From assembly GCF_002261335.1 (NCBI RefSeq), contig NZ_NEVL01000006.1, positions 372,001 to 436,000 of the forward strand: a stretch of 64,000 bases of DNA. The letters run 5' to 3'. This document shows positions 35,554-45,222 of this stretch, piece after piece. The stretch comes from Bordetella genomosp. 1 (GTDB taxonomy: Bacteria > Pseudomonadota > Gammaproteobacteria > Burkholderiales > Burkholderiaceae_B). The translations under genes were made by a program, and so were the position numbers. The notes below the pieces were generated by a model. That model saw nothing but the letters and a program-made list of their open reading frames with translations, did not search any database and was not told the DNA's origin. Each line of letters begins with the position of its first letter. The first letter of the stretch is position 1.

Positions 35554-35582
35554 ATCATATCACTTGACTGCATACACTCCAA
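35554..35582 (-). promoter_or_regulatory. Promoter of the TPP-enzyme gene
   Basis: On the minus strand: TTGGAG (35582-35577), 17 bases, TATGAT (35559-35554), a strong match. The spacer holds CTGCATACAC (35568-35577), a near copy of the palindrome at 35593, so a GntR-type protein bound there would sit inside the promoter. Confidence 0.65.
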
Positions 35583-35602
35583 GCATCATCATCTGTATAC
35601 AG
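35564..35602 (+). promoter_or_regulatory. Promoter of the second GntR gene with CTGTATACAG operator
   Basis: On the plus strand: TTGACT (35564-35569), 17 bases, CATCAT (35587-35592), overlapping the minus-strand promoter. Directly after lies the perfect 10-bp palindrome CTGTATACAG (35593-35602), the TGTATACA type of core known for FCD-class GntR proteins. The remainder of the 343-base gap (35384-35553 and 35603-35726) shows nothing else clear. Confidence 0.6.
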
Positions 35603-35726
35603 CTTCAAATACAGGTTGTCCCGGATAGCGCCCTGGCCGGACAGCCGGCAGAATTTCCCGATTTTTCAGCCACTTGCACTGCCGGCCGCCGAGCGGCCCA
35701 GGCAAGCGGCACCCGCACCCGACACC

Positions 35727-36455
35727 ATGACGGCAACCCTCGCGCCCTCGCCGGCCAACATCTACGACCGCATCAAGGCCATGGCGACCACCTTCCGCCT
35801 GCGGCCGGGCGAACGCATCAACGAGGTCGAGCTGGCGCGCCGCCTGGGCGTGTCGCGCACGCCGGTGCGCGAGGCGCTCAACCGGGTGGCGGCGGAGGGC
35901 TTTCTGGTGGCCACGCCGAGCCGCGGCTATACGGTGCGCGCGCTCGACGCCCAGCAGATCCTGGCGCTCTACGAATACCGCGCCACGGTGGAGCTGGGCA
36001 TCGTGCGGCTGGTGTGCGCGCGTGCCACCGAGGCCGAGCTGCTGGCCCTGCTCGAGCTGGCCGAACAGCACCAGGACGAGCCCGAAACCGACGGCCAGGC
36101 CATCCGCCTGCTCTGGCGCGACGAGGAGTTCCACGAGCGCCTGGCCGCGCTCACGCACAACGACGAGTTCCAGCGCTCGATCCGCTCGATCAACGAGCGC
36201 ATCCGCTTTGCGCGCTGGATGGACCTGCGTTCGCGCCGGGCCCACACCCGCACCGATCATCCCGACATCGTGCGCGCGCTGCTCGCGCGCGACCTGGCGC
36301 GCGTCGAGGCCCTGATGGCGCGCCACATCGATCACCACCTCGATCATCTGATCGAACTCACCCGGCGCGGCTATGCCGAGATCTACATGGGCAACGCGCT
36401 CGCCGACTACGCGGAGGCGCGGCTGGCCGAAACCAGCCTGCTGCCGCCCTGCTGA
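35727..36455 (+). CDS. GntR family regulator (FCD type) of the TPP/aminotransferase cluster
   Basis: A 242-residue FadR-type regulator with winged helix IYDRIKAMATTFRLRPGERI, VELARRLGVSRTPVREALNRV and a FCD domain (RDEEFHERLAAL, ARHIDHHLDHL with metal-ligand His). The ATG at 35727 is chosen because the winged helix then begins at residue 14 as usual; upstream frame to 35616 overlaps the operator region. It is 32 bases ahead of the dehydrogenase gene and divergent from the TPP gene, and probably controls both and itself through TGTATACA-type sites. Confidence 0.88.
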   Translation: MTATLAPSPANIYDRIKAMATTFRLRPGERINEVELARRLGVSRTPVREALNRVAAEGFLVATPSRGYTVRALDAQQILALYEYRATVELGIVRLVCARATEAELLALLELAEQHQDEPETDGQAIRLLWRDEEFHERLAALTHNDEFQRSIRSINERIRFARWMDLRSRRAHTRTDHPDIVRALLARDLARVEALMARHIDHHLDHLIELTRRGYAEIYMGNALADYAEARLAETSLLPPC

Positions 36456-36487
36456 CCCCTCACCCTTCGACCCTCTCAAGGATTCCC

Positions 36488-37411
36488 ATGAAAGCTGTGT
36501 TCCTCGACGCCAATCCCACGCTGTCCGCCGTGGCCGAACGCCTGCATCGCAAGGATGATCCGCAGCTGGTGATCAACCGCCAGCCCGACATCACGTCCGA
36601 CCAGATCCCGGCCAAGCTCGGCGACGCCGAGATCGCGATCATCGACCACACGCACCTGCCCACCGCCATCGCGCGCGAGTGCAAGTCACTCAAGCACGTG
36701 GTGTTTCTCGGCACGGGCGCGCGCTCGTACATGAATCCGGAAGAGCTGGCCGAGCTCGGCATCGAGGTGCACATCATCAAGGGCTATGGCGACACCGCCG
36801 TGGCCGAGTGCGCGTTCGCGCTGATGTGGGCCGCCGCCAAGGGCTTCGCCAAGATGGACCGCGGCATGCGCGCCGGCAACTGGCTGCGCACCGACGCCGT
36901 GCAACTCACCGGCAAGACCATCGGCCTGGTGGGCTTCGGCGGCATCGCGGCCGAAGTGGCCCGCCTGGCGCAGGGCGCCGGCATGAAGGTGCTGGCCTGG
37001 AACCGCAGCGCCAAGAGCCATCCGGGCGTGACCTTCGTCAGCCTCGAAGACCTGCTGGCGCAGAGCGACGTGGTGTCGGTGCACCTGCTGCTCAACGACG
37101 AGACGCGCGGCCTGCTGTCGGCCGAACGCATCCAGCAGATGCGCGACGGCGCCATCCTGGTCAACACCGCCCGCGGCGCCATCGTCGACGAGGCCGCCAT
37201 GATCGCCGCGCTCAAGAGCGGCAAGCTGGGCGCCGCCGGCCTGGACGTGTTCGAGGTCGAACCGATGCCCGCGCAACATCCGCTCTACGAACTCGACAAC
37301 GTCACGCTGTCGGCCCACTCGGCCTTCCGCACGCCCGAAGCCAGCGACAACCTGGTGCAGGCCGCGCTGAACCACTGCCGTCGCGTGAGCGGCCAGGGAG
37401 CGCAGCAATGA
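36488..37411 (+). CDS. D-isomer-specific 2-hydroxyacid dehydrogenase
   Basis: A 307-residue NAD-dependent dehydrogenase that interconverts a D-2-hydroxyacid and a 2-oxoacid. NAD motif GLVGFGGIAAEVA (about 146-158), and the catalytic R229 (NTARGA), E258 (EVEPMP) and H277 (LSAHSAF) are all present. Slightly short for the family (310-340) and the C-terminal tail is Gln-rich. Its stop overlaps the RidA start by four bases. The substrate is unknown. Confidence 0.9.
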   Translation: MKAVFLDANPTLSAVAERLHRKDDPQLVINRQPDITSDQIPAKLGDAEIAIIDHTHLPTAIARECKSLKHVVFLGTGARSYMNPEELAELGIEVHIIKGYGDTAVAECAFALMWAAAKGFAKMDRGMRAGNWLRTDAVQLTGKTIGLVGFGGIAAEVARLAQGAGMKVLAWNRSAKSHPGVTFVSLEDLLAQSDVVSVHLLLNDETRGLLSAERIQQMRDGAILVNTARGAIVDEAAMIAALKSGKLGAAGLDVFEVEPMPAQHPLYELDNVTLSAHSAFRTPEASDNLVQAALNHCRRVSGQGAQQ

Positions 37412-37767
37412 GCGAGCGCCTGCCCATCACCCGCCTGGACCAGAACAGCCGCCGCGCGCGCGCGGTGATCCACAACAACACCGTGTACCTCGCCGGCCAC
37501 ACCGCCGACGACCGCTCGCAGGACATCGGCGGCCAGACCCGCCAGGTCCTGGCCAAGGTCGACGAGATGCTGGCCGCGGCCGGCACCGACAAGTCGCGCG
37601 CGCTGAACGTGACCATCTGGCTCAAGTCGATGGCCGACTTCGCCGGCATGAATGCGGTCTATGATGCCTGGATCGCGTCCGGCCAGGCGCCGGCGCGGTG
37701 CTGCGGCGCGATCGAGCTCGCCGCCCCCGACATCCTCGTTGAAATCATGGTCACGGCCGCCGTCTAG
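37408..37767 (+). CDS. RidA/YjgF family protein
   Basis: A 119-residue member of the RidA superfamily, which deaminates reactive imines or enamines made by PLP enzymes. Visible pieces: VIHNNTVYLAGHTADD, GGQTRQVLAKVDEMLAAAG and the end PARCCGAIELAAPDILVEI, where the Arg of PAR matches the catalytic Arg of active RidA. Coupled to the dehydrogenase (ATGA overlap) and 27 bases before an aminotransferase gene, which fits removal of imines from that pathway. Confidence 0.88.
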   Translation: MSERLPITRLDQNSRRARAVIHNNTVYLAGHTADDRSQDIGGQTRQVLAKVDEMLAAAGTDKSRALNVTIWLKSMADFAGMNAVYDAWIASGQAPARCCGAIELAAPDILVEIMVTAAV

Positions 37768-37794
37768 CCCGACCTCACAGAAGCAAAGCAAGCC

Positions 37795-39030
37795 ATGTCC
37801 ACCTCTGCTACTCCTGCTGAAAAACCGGTGTTGCGGCGCGCCAGCCGGATCGCCAAGATCGAAGTGTCCGAGATCCTGCGCATCGGCGCGCGCGCGGCCC
37901 AGCTCAAGCGCGACGGCCGCGACGTGATCGTGCTCGGCGCCGGCGAGCCCGACTTCGACACGCCCGACAACGTCAAGCAGGCCGCGGTCCGCGCGATCGA
38001 GGCCGGCGAAACCAAGTACACGCTGCTCGACGGCACGATCGCGCTGAAAACCGCGATCGCGGGCAAGTTCAAGCGCGAAAACGGCCTCGATTTCGGCCTC
38101 GACCAGATCACGGCCAGCGCCGGCGCCAAGCAGGTGATCCACAACGCGCTGATGGCCACGCTCGACGCGGGCGACGAAGTCATCGTCGTCACGCCGTACT
38201 GGACCTCCTACGCCGACATGATCACCATCGCCGGCGGCACGACCGTGCAGGTCGATGCGCGCGAAGAAAACGGCTTCCTGCTGGATCCGGCCGATCTCGA
38301 ACGCGCCATCACGCCGCGCACCCGCTGGCTGATGCTGAACTCGCCGTCCAACCCCTCGGGCGCGGCCTACGACGAGGCGCGGCTGCGCGCCATCGCCGAC
38401 GTGCTGCTGCGTCATCCGCACGTGTGGCTGCTGGCCGACGACATCTACGAACACCTGATCTATGACGGCTTTGCCTTCAAGACCATGGTGCAGGTGGAGC
38501 CGAAGCTGGCCGACCGCACGCTCACGGTCAACGGCCTGTCCAAGGCCTACGCCATGACAGGCTGGCGCCTGGGTTATGCGGGCGGCCCGAAAGAACTGAT
38601 CGCCGCGATGGCGGTGGTGCAGAGCCAGAGCACGTCGAACCCGTGCTCGGTGACGCAGGCCGCCGCGATCGAAGCGCTCAATGGGCCGCAGGACGTGCTG
38701 GCCGAACGGCGTGAGTCGTTCCGCCGCCGCCGCGACCTGGTGGTGGACGCGCTCAACGCCATCCCCGGCATCCGCTGCCGCCGTCCGGAAGGCGCGTTCT
38801 ACACCTACGCAAATTGCGAAGGCGTGCTGGGCAAGACCACGCCGAAGGGCCAGAAGCTGGCCACCGACGCGGACTTCTGCGCCTACCTGCTCAACGACCA
38901 CGACGTGGCCGTGGTGCCGGGCAGCATCTTCGGCCTCGCGCCGTACTTCCGCATCAGCTACGCCACCTCCGAAGCCCAGCTGCGTACTGCCATGGAACGC
39001 ATCGGCCGGGCCGTGAGCGAACTGCGCTGA
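37795..39030 (+). CDS. Class I/II PLP-dependent aminotransferase
   Basis: A 411-residue fold-type I aminotransferase, like bacterial aspartate/aromatic transaminases of the Iγ/Iβ group. Markers: SPSNPSGAAYDEARLRAIAD (N of NPSG binds PLP), DDIYEHLIYDG with the Asp/Tyr pair, the Schiff-base K250 in NGLSKAYAMTGWRLGY and the carboxylate-binding Arg in YFRISYA. With the neighbouring enzymes it could convert an amino acid to a 2-oxoacid for the TPP enzyme or the dehydrogenase. Confidence 0.92.
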   Translation: MSTSATPAEKPVLRRASRIAKIEVSEILRIGARAAQLKRDGRDVIVLGAGEPDFDTPDNVKQAAVRAIEAGETKYTLLDGTIALKTAIAGKFKRENGLDFGLDQITASAGAKQVIHNALMATLDAGDEVIVVTPYWTSYADMITIAGGTTVQVDAREENGFLLDPADLERAITPRTRWLMLNSPSNPSGAAYDEARLRAIADVLLRHPHVWLLADDIYEHLIYDGFAFKTMVQVEPKLADRTLTVNGLSKAYAMTGWRLGYAGGPKELIAAMAVVQSQSTSNPCSVTQAAAIEALNGPQDVLAERRESFRRRRDLVVDALNAIPGIRCRRPEGAFYTYANCEGVLGKTTPKGQKLATDADFCAYLLNDHDVAVVPGSIFGLAPYFRISYATSEAQLRTAMERIGRAVSELR

Positions 39031-39108
39031 CCCTGGCGGCGTGCGCGGCCCCCGCGCACGCCCCACCGCCGGCCATGCAGCACCGGCCGGCGGCGCGGCC
39101 GCGCCGCC

Positions 39109-39516
39109 TTATTTCACCTGGAACGCCTCGTCGACCGGCACCTGCATGGCCGTGACGAGCGCATTGGTCTGCGCCGCCATCCCGATCACCGCCACCAGCT
39201 CGGCGTGCGCCTGGTCGGTCATGCCCTTGGCCTTCGCCGCCGCCGTGTGCGAGTGGATGCAGTAGGCGCAGCCGTTCGCCGTTGACACGGCGATGTAGAT
39301 CATCTCGCGCACCAGCGGCGAGAGCTCGCCGTCGCTCATCATCACCTGCTTGAGCTGGCCCCAGGTGCGCTCGAGCGCCGGCGGATCGTTGGCGAGCGCG
39401 CGCCAGAAGTTGTTCACGAAATCCGATTTGCGCGTGGCGCGGATGTCTTCGAACACCGCCCAGGCCTGCGGGTTGTTGCGCACTTCGTCGTCGCTCAGCA
39501 ATCGCACGGTCGACAT
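39109..39516 (-). CDS. Carboxymuconolactone decarboxylase/AhpD family protein
   Basis: A 135-residue AhpD-like protein with the redox motif CAYCIHSH (C-x2-C-x3-H) in helix NGCAYCIHSHTAAAKAKG. Such proteins are alkylhydroperoxidase-type reductants; true carboxymuconolactone decarboxylases lack the CxxC. GGAG precedes the ATG at 39516. It follows a LysR gene on the same strand. Confidence 0.87.
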   Translation of the reverse strand: MSTVRLLSDDEVRNNPQAWAVFEDIRATRKSDFVNNFWRALANDPPALERTWGQLKQVMMSDGELSPLVREMIYIAVSTANGCAYCIHSHTAAAKAKGMTDQAHAELVAVIGMAAQTNALVTAMQVPVDEAFQVK

Positions 39517-39563
39517 GAGGTTTCTCCAGCGATGGCGCACCGGCGGGCGCGCCCTGCGATCGA

Positions 39564-40517
39564 CTATATCCCAGCCGGCGCGCGCGCCACGCCGGCCGGC
39601 GCCAGCAGGCCCGGGCGGCCCTCGTGCTCCGCATGGGCGCAGGCGAGGATGTATTCGATCATCATGGCCAGCGCCCGCGGCGGATGGCGGTTGGGCATGT
39701 AGAGCATGTACATCGCGCGGCCGAAGATGCTGAGGCGCCATTGCGGCAACACCTGCACCAGCTCGCCACGCGCCAGGTCTTCGTGCACCACGTAGTCGGG
39801 CAGCACGCCGATGCCCAGCCCCGACTGCACCGCCGCGCGCAGAAACGCATAGTTGCGCGACACCACCGTGGGCTCGAGCACCACGTGCTCGCGCGGCTGT
39901 GCGTCACGATAGGCCGACAGGCGCAGCGGCCGCCCGATCACCGCCGCGCTCACCACCGGCAGCTGCGTCAGCGCGGCCGGCGCCTGCGGCAGGCCGCGGC
40001 GCGCCACGTAGTCGTGCGAGGCGCAGGCCACGTAGCGCACCTGGCCGAGCTCGCGCGCGACCAGGTTCTGCGGCGGCTCCGACATGATGCGCACGGCGAT
40101 GTCGACCTCGTCGCGCAGCAGGTCCTCCACGCTGTTCTCGAACAGCACGTCGAGCACGATGTCGGGATAGGTCTGCTTGAACGACAGCAGCCAGGGCTGC
40201 ATCACGAACTGGCCGTAGCCGCTCGGCACGCTCAGGCGCACCCGCCCCTGCGGCGTCTTGCCCAGCGTGTCGATCGACTCGCGCGCGGCCACCAGCTCCT
40301 CGCGGATCGCGCGGCCGTGCTGATACAGCTTGAGCCCGATCTCCGTGGCCTCGACGTGGCGGGTGGTGCGCCGCACGAGCTGCATCCCCACCGAACGCTC
40401 GAGCTGGGTCAGGTGATAGCTCACGTTGGCGCGCGTCATCTTGAGCCGGCGCGCGGCCTCGCTCAGATTGCCGGCGTCGAGTATCTCCACCAGCAGGGTC
40501 AGGGATTTGGTGTCCAT
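39564..40517 (-). CDS. LysR-type regulator of the pim-like operon
   Basis: A 317-residue LysR protein of the CrgA-like branch. Helix-turn-helix in the first 60 residues (GNLSEAARRLKMTRANVSYH) and effector domain from VRLSVPSGYGQFVMQPWLLS. AAGGAG precedes the ATG at 40517. It is divergent from the pim-like operon; the 158-base gap holds three TTGACA-type repeats. Confidence 0.9.
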   Translation of the reverse strand: MDTKSLTLLVEILDAGNLSEAARRLKMTRANVSYHLTQLERSVGMQLVRRTTRHVEATEIGLKLYQHGRAIREELVAARESIDTLGKTPQGRVRLSVPSGYGQFVMQPWLLSFKQTYPDIVLDVLFENSVEDLLRDEVDIAVRIMSEPPQNLVARELGQVRYVACASHDYVARRGLPQAPAALTQLPVVSAAVIGRPLRLSAYRDAQPREHVVLEPTVVSRNYAFLRAAVQSGLGIGVLPDYVVHEDLARGELVQVLPQWRLSIFGRAMYMLYMPNRHPPRALAMMIEYILACAHAEHEGRPGLLAPAGVARAPAGI

Positions 40518-40537
40518 CGGGGGCTCCTTCGCGCTGA

Positions 40538-40585
40538 TTGTCAAATTTTATTGAACGCCCTGTCAATTGCCGATGCCATTGTCAA
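40538..40585. repeat. Three direct (T/C)TGTCAA repeats in the LysR-pim divergent gap
   Basis: TTGTCAA at 40538-40544, CTGTCAA at 40560-40566 and TTGTCAA at 40579-40585. Read on the minus strand these are three TTGACA(A/G), the ideal -35 hexamer, 19 and 22 bases apart, so they could be promoter elements for the LysR gene or binding sites of the regulator. I see no matching -10 at 17 bases. Confidence 0.45.
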
Positions 40586-40675
40586 GAAGGATTTGCTGAG
40601 AAAGAATGAATGCACAACATCAACCGGACAGCGCGGGCCTTGCGGCCCAGCGCCGCCGCAAGGAGACAACGCCCG

Positions 40676-42835
40676 ATGGCCGACACCGCCACCGGCGCCG
40701 TACAGGCGCGCCGCCACGACGACCTGCTCGTCCTCACGCTCGACAATCCGCCGGTCAATGCCCTGGGCGCGGCCGTGCGCCGGGCCCTGCGCGATGCCGT
40801 GACCGCCGCCCAGTCCGATCCCGCAGTCGCCGCCATCCTGATCCTGGGCGCGGGCCGCCAGTTCAGCGCGGGCGCCGACATCCGTGAGTTCGGCCAGGCG
40901 CCGCAACCGCCGTCGCTGCCCGAGGTCCTCGATCTGATCGAGGCCAGCACCAAGCCCGTGTTCGCCGCCCTGCACGGCCACGCGCTCGGCGGCGGCCTCG
41001 AGCTCGCGCTGGCCGCGCACTATCGCGTCGCGCTGGCGGGCACCCGGCTCGGTCTGCCCGAGGTCACGCTCGGCCTGCTGCCCGGCGCCGGCGGCACGCA
41101 GCGCGCGCCGCGCCTGATGGGCGCCGCCGCCGCGCTCGACCTGATGCTGGGCGGCCAGCCGCTCGCCGCCGAGCGCGCACGCCAGGCCGGTTTGCTCGAC
41201 GCGATGATCGAGGGCGAGACCCACACGCTCGAGGCGCAGGCGATTGCCTGGGCCACGGCGCGCCTGAAGGCGGGCGCCGGCCCCCGGCCCACGCGCGACG
41301 CGCAGGGCCTGGCCGATGCCGCCGCCACGCGCGCCGCGCTGGAGGCCGCAGACGCCCGCAATGCCCGCCAGGCGCGCGGGCTGTCTGCGCCGCCCCGCAT
41401 CGTCGACGCCGTGCGTGCGGCGCTCGAGCTGCCGTTCGAGGCTGGCCTCAAGCGCGAGCGCGAGCATTTCCTGGCCTGCGTGGCGAGCCCGCAGCGCGCC
41501 GCGCTGGTGCACGCCTTCTTCGCGGAACGCGAAGCCGCCCGCGTGCCCGGCCTGGACGGCGCGCAACCGCTCGATCTGCAGGTCTGCGGCGTGGTCGGCG
41601 GCGGCACCATGGGCGCCGGCATCGCCGTGAGCCTGCTCGACGCGGGGCTGCGCGTGGTGATGGTGGAGCAGGACGACGCGGCGCTCGCGCGCGGCCTGGC
41701 GCGCGTGGAACAGGTCTATGCGCTGCTCGAAGAGACGGGGCGCATGGGCGCCGACCAGAAGGCCGGGCGCATGGCGCGCATCACCGGGGCGACGCGCTAC
41801 GAGGCGCTGGCCGAGGCCGACCTCGTCATCGAAGCGGTGTTCGAGGACATGGCGGTCAAGCGCAGCGTGTTCCGCGAGCTCGACCGCGTGGCCCGCGCGG
41901 ACGCCCTGCTCGCCACCAATACCTCCTATCTGGACGTCAATGAGATTGCGGCCGCAACCAAGCGGCCGCGGTCGGTCATCGGCCTGCACTTCTTCTCGCC
42001 GGCCAACATCATGAAGCTGGTGGAAGTGGTGGTGGGCGCGGCCACCGGCCCGCAGGCGCTCGCCACCGGCCTTGCGCTCGCCAGGCGCCTGGGCAAGACG
42101 GCGGTGCGCGCAGGCGTGTGCGACGGCTTCATCGGCAACCGCATTCTCGCCGTCTATCGCCAGGCGGCCGACCTGATGCTGGAAGACGGCGCCTCACCCT
42201 ACGAGATCGACGCCGCCGTGCGCGACTTCGGCTATCCGATGGGGCCCTACCAGATGGCGGATCTCGCCGGCGGCGACATCGGCTGGGCCACGCGCAAGCG
42301 TCGCGCCGCCACGCGCGATCCGGCGCTGCGCTACGTGCAGATTCCCGATCGGCTGTGCGAGCGCGGCTGGTTCGGCCAGAAGACCGGGCGCGGCTTCTAT
42401 CGCTACGCCGACGGCGCGCGCCAGGGCACGCCCGACCCCGAGGTGCTGGCCATCATCGCGGCCGAGCGCGCCCGCGCCGGCGTGCAGCCGCAGGCCTTCG
42501 GCGCCGACGACATCATGCGGCGCTACCTCGCCGCCATGGTCAACGAAGCCGCGCGCGTGCTGGCCGAAGGCATTGCGCTGCGCCCCTCGGACATCGACGT
42601 GGTGTTCCTGCGCGGCTACGGCTTCCCGCGCCATCTCGGCGGGCCGCTGTTTCACGCCGACCGGGTCGGCCTGCCGCAGATCCTGCAGGACATCCGCCGC
42701 TTCGCGCCGCAGGACCGGCGCTTCTGGCAGCCCGCGCCGCTGCTGGTCGCGCTGGCCGAGAGCGGCCGCGATTTCGCCAGCCTCAACGCCACGCCGGGCG
42801 CCGCCCGGACCTCACAGGAAGCCTCGCATGCGTGA
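40676..42835 (+). CDS. Enoyl-CoA hydratase/3-hydroxyacyl-CoA dehydrogenase (PimF-like)
   Basis: A 719-residue bifunctional beta-oxidation enzyme. Residues 1-190 are the hydratase ([20 protein letters not shown] for the oxyanion hole; both glutamates in GGGLELALA and [16 protein letters not shown]). From about 300 the NAD-dehydrogenase begins ([20 protein letters not shown]), with [15 protein letters not shown] carrying the catalytic His. Two C-terminal HCDH helical modules follow. AGGAGA precedes the ATG at 40676. Its stop overlaps the thiolase start by eight bases. In the Rhodopseudomonas pimFABCDE operon a similar set degrades dicarboxyl-CoAs. Confidence 0.92.
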   Translation: MADTATGAVQARRHDDLLVLTLDNPPVNALGAAVRRALRDAVTAAQSDPAVAAILILGAGRQFSAGADIREFGQAPQPPSLPEVLDLIEASTKPVFAALHGHALGGGLELALAAHYRVALAGTRLGLPEVTLGLLPGAGGTQRAPRLMGAAAALDLMLGGQPLAAERARQAGLLDAMIEGETHTLEAQAIAWATARLKAGAGPRPTRDAQGLADAAATRAALEAADARNARQARGLSAPPRIVDAVRAALELPFEAGLKREREHFLACVASPQRAALVHAFFAEREAARVPGLDGAQPLDLQVCGVVGGGTMGAGIAVSLLDAGLRVVMVEQDDAALARGLARVEQVYALLEETGRMGADQKAGRMARITGATRYEALAEADLVIEAVFEDMAVKRSVFRELDRVARADALLATNTSYLDVNEIAAATKRPRSVIGLHFFSPANIMKLVEVVVGAATGPQALATGLALARRLGKTAVRAGVCDGFIGNRILAVYRQAADLMLEDGASPYEIDAAVRDFGYPMGPYQMADLAGGDIGWATRKRRAATRDPALRYVQIPDRLCERGWFGQKTGRGFYRYADGARQGTPDPEVLAIIAAERARAGVQPQAFGADDIMRRYLAAMVNEAARVLAEGIALRPSDIDVVFLRGYGFPRHLGGPLFHADRVGLPQILQDIRRFAPQDRRFWQPAPLLVALAESGRDFASLNATPGAARTSQEASHA

Positions 42836-44006
42836 AGCCGTCATCGTCGCCACCGCGCGCACGCCCATCACCAAGGCCCATCGCGGCGAATTCAATCTGA
42901 TCGCCGGCCCGACGCTGGCCGCCCACGCGATCACGGCCGCCGTGGCGCGCGCCGGCATCGATCCCGCCCTCATCGAGGACGCGCTGATCGGCTGCGGCTA
43001 CCCCGAAGGCAACACGGGCCGCAACGTGGCGCGCCAGGCCGTGATCCGCGCCGGCCTGCCCGTGAGCGTGGGCGGCGCCACCATCAACCGCTACTGCGCC
43101 TCGGGCCTGCAGGCGATCGCCTCGGCCGCGAGCCGCATCATCGTCGACGGCGCGCCCGCCATGATCGCCGGCGGCGTCGAGACCGTCTCGGCGATCCGCA
43201 CGCGCGACGACGGCAGCGGCCTCGATCCCTGGCTGGTGGCACACAAGCCCGAGATCTACCTGCCGATGATCGAGACCGCCGACATCGTGGCCGCGCGCTA
43301 CGGCATCAGCCGCGAGGACCAGGATCGCTTCGCGGTGCAGAGCCAGGCCCGCACCGAGGCGGCGCAGCGCGAGGGCCGCTACGACGCGGAGATCATCCCG
43401 GTCACCACCCGCATGCGGGTCACCGACAAGGCCACCGGCGCGAGCGAGGAGCGCGAGGTGACCATCGACCGCGACACCTGCAATCGCGCCGGCACGCGCT
43501 ACGAAGCCATCGCCGCGCTCGAACCCGTGCGCGGCGCGGGCCAGTTCGTCACGGCCGGCAATGCCTCGCAGCTCTCCGACGGTGCCGCGGCCTGCGTGCT
43601 GATGGAGGCGCGCGAGGCCGAACGCGCCGGCCTCGCGCCGCTGGGCGCCTTTCGCGGCTTGGCCATCGCGGGCTGCGAGCCCGACGAAATGGGCATCGGC
43701 CCGGTCTACGCCGTGCCGCGCCTGCTCGCCCGCCATGGCCTGAGCGTGGACGACATCGATCTGTGGGAACTGAACGAGGCCTTCGCCTCGCAGGCCCTCT
43801 ATTGCCAGCGCAAGCTCGGCATTCCGATGGAGCGCCTGAACGTGAACGGCGGCGCCATCGCGCTGGGTCATCCGTTCGGCGTGACCGGCGCGCGCCTGGT
43901 CGGCCACGTGCTGCTGGAAGGCCGCCGCCGTGGCGCCCGCCGCGCGGTGGTCACCATGTGCGTGGGCGGCGGCATGGGCGCGGCCGGCCTGTTCGACATT
44001 TACTGA
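42828..44006 (+). CDS. Acetyl-CoA C-acyltransferase (PimB-like thiolase)
   Basis: A 392-residue thiolase that splits 3-oxoacyl-CoA with CoA. The nucleophile C90 is in [12 protein letters not shown], the catalytic His in [17 protein letters not shown] and the second Cys in [12 protein letters not shown]. Typical length. Coupled to the upstream gene by an eight-base overlap. Confidence 0.95.
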   Translation: MREAVIVATARTPITKAHRGEFNLIAGPTLAAHAITAAVARAGIDPALIEDALIGCGYPEGNTGRNVARQAVIRAGLPVSVGGATINRYCASGLQAIASAASRIIVDGAPAMIAGGVETVSAIRTRDDGSGLDPWLVAHKPEIYLPMIETADIVAARYGISREDQDRFAVQSQARTEAAQREGRYDAEIIPVTTRMRVTDKATGASEEREVTIDRDTCNRAGTRYEAIAALEPVRGAGQFVTAGNASQLSDGAAACVLMEAREAERAGLAPLGAFRGLAIAGCEPDEMGIGPVYAVPRLLARHGLSVDDIDLWELNEAFASQALYCQRKLGIPMERLNVNGGAIALGHPFGVTGARLVGHVLLEGRRRGARRAVVTMCVGGGMGAAGLFDIY

Positions 44007-44014
44007 GGTAGACG

Positions 44015-45211
44015 ATGGATCTGGAATTCACCCCCGAAGAACGCGCCTTTCGCGACACCGTGCGCGCGTTCCTGCGCGAGAACCTGCCCGAGCGCCTCTC
44101 GGCCAAGGTGCACGGCGGCAAGCACCTGAGCCGCGACGACATGAGCGAGTGGCACGCGATCCTGAATGCGCGCGGCTGGCTCGCCAGCCACTGGCCGGTC
44201 GAGCACGGCGGCACGGGCTGGACCACGGTGCAGAAGTTCATCTTCGAGAACGAGTGCGCGCTGGCCGGTGCGCCGCGCATCGTGCCGTTCGGCCTCAGCA
44301 TGCTGGGACCGGTGCTCATCAAGTACGGCGACGAGGCGCAGAAGCGCTACTGGCTGCCGCGCATCCTGAGCGGCGCCGACTGGTGGTGCCAGGGCTACTC
44401 CGAACCCGGCGCCGGCTCCGACCTCGCCTCGCTCAAGACCACCGCGGTGCGCGACGGCGACAGCTACGTCGTGAATGGGCAGAAGACCTGGACCACGCTG
44501 GGCCAGTACGCCAACATGATCTTCTGCCTCGTGCGCACCGCCACCGAAGGCCGGCCGCAGGAGGGCATCAGCTTTCTGCTGATCGACATGGACTCGCCGG
44601 GCATCGAGGTGCGCCCCATCATCACGCTGGACGGCGAACATGAAGTCAACGAAGTGTTCTTCTCCGACGTGCGCGTGCCCGCCGCCAACCTGGTGGGCGC
44701 CGAGAACCGCGGCTGGACCTGCGCCAAGTACCTGCTCACCTACGAACGCACCAACATCGCCGGGGTCGGCCAGTCCACCGCCGCGCTGGCGCGGCTCAAG
44801 CAGGTGGCGCGGCGCCAGCGCCGCGGCGGCCAGGCGCTGATCGACGACGTCGACTTCGCCGCCCGGCTCGCGCGCGTGGAGATCGAGCTCGACAACATGC
44901 GCACCACCAATCTGCGCGTGATCGCGGCCGCGGCCCAGGGCGGCGTGCCGGGCGCCGAGAGCTCCATGCTCAAGGTGCGCGGCACCGAGATCCGCCAGGA
45001 GATCACGGCACTCAACCGCCTGGCGATGGGCCCCTACGCGCGGCCCTATGTCGCGGCCGCGTTGGAATCCGGCTATGCCGGCGAGCGCATCGGGCCCGAG
45101 GGCGCCGACAGCGCCGCCGCGCAGTACTTCAACAACCGCAAGCTGTCGATCTTCGGCGGCTCCAACGAAATCCAGAAGAACATCATCACCAAGATGATGC
45201 TCGGCCTGTAG
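44015..45211 (+). CDS. Acyl-CoA dehydrogenase, first (PimC-like)
   Basis: A 398-residue FAD acyl-CoA dehydrogenase. Markers: ARGWLASHWPVEHGGTGWT in the N-terminal helical domain, WWCQGYSEPGAGSDLASLKT in the middle beta domain and FGGSNEIQKNIITKMMLGL at the C-terminus, the FAD-adenine contact. GAGGTAGAC precedes the ATG. Paired with the next gene; such pairs usually form a heteromeric enzyme acting on special acyl-CoAs, e.g. pimeloyl-CoA. Confidence 0.93.
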   Translation: MDLEFTPEERAFRDTVRAFLRENLPERLSAKVHGGKHLSRDDMSEWHAILNARGWLASHWPVEHGGTGWTTVQKFIFENECALAGAPRIVPFGLSMLGPVLIKYGDEAQKRYWLPRILSGADWWCQGYSEPGAGSDLASLKTTAVRDGDSYVVNGQKTWTTLGQYANMIFCLVRTATEGRPQEGISFLLIDMDSPGIEVRPIITLDGEHEVNEVFFSDVRVPAANLVGAENRGWTCAKYLLTYERTNIAGVGQSTAALARLKQVARRQRRGGQALIDDVDFAARLARVEIELDNMRTTNLRVIAAAAQGGVPGAESSMLKVRGTEIRQEITALNRLAMGPYARPYVAAALESGYAGERIGPEGADSAAAQYFNNRKLSIFGGSNEIQKNIITKMMLGL

Positions 45212-45222
45212 GAAGCCGCATC

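Noticed and set aside
39109-39516. AhpD-like gene as 4-carboxymuconolactone decarboxylase of the pca pathway
   Set aside because: It keeps the CxxCxxxH redox motif of AhpD proteins and is far from the pca operon.
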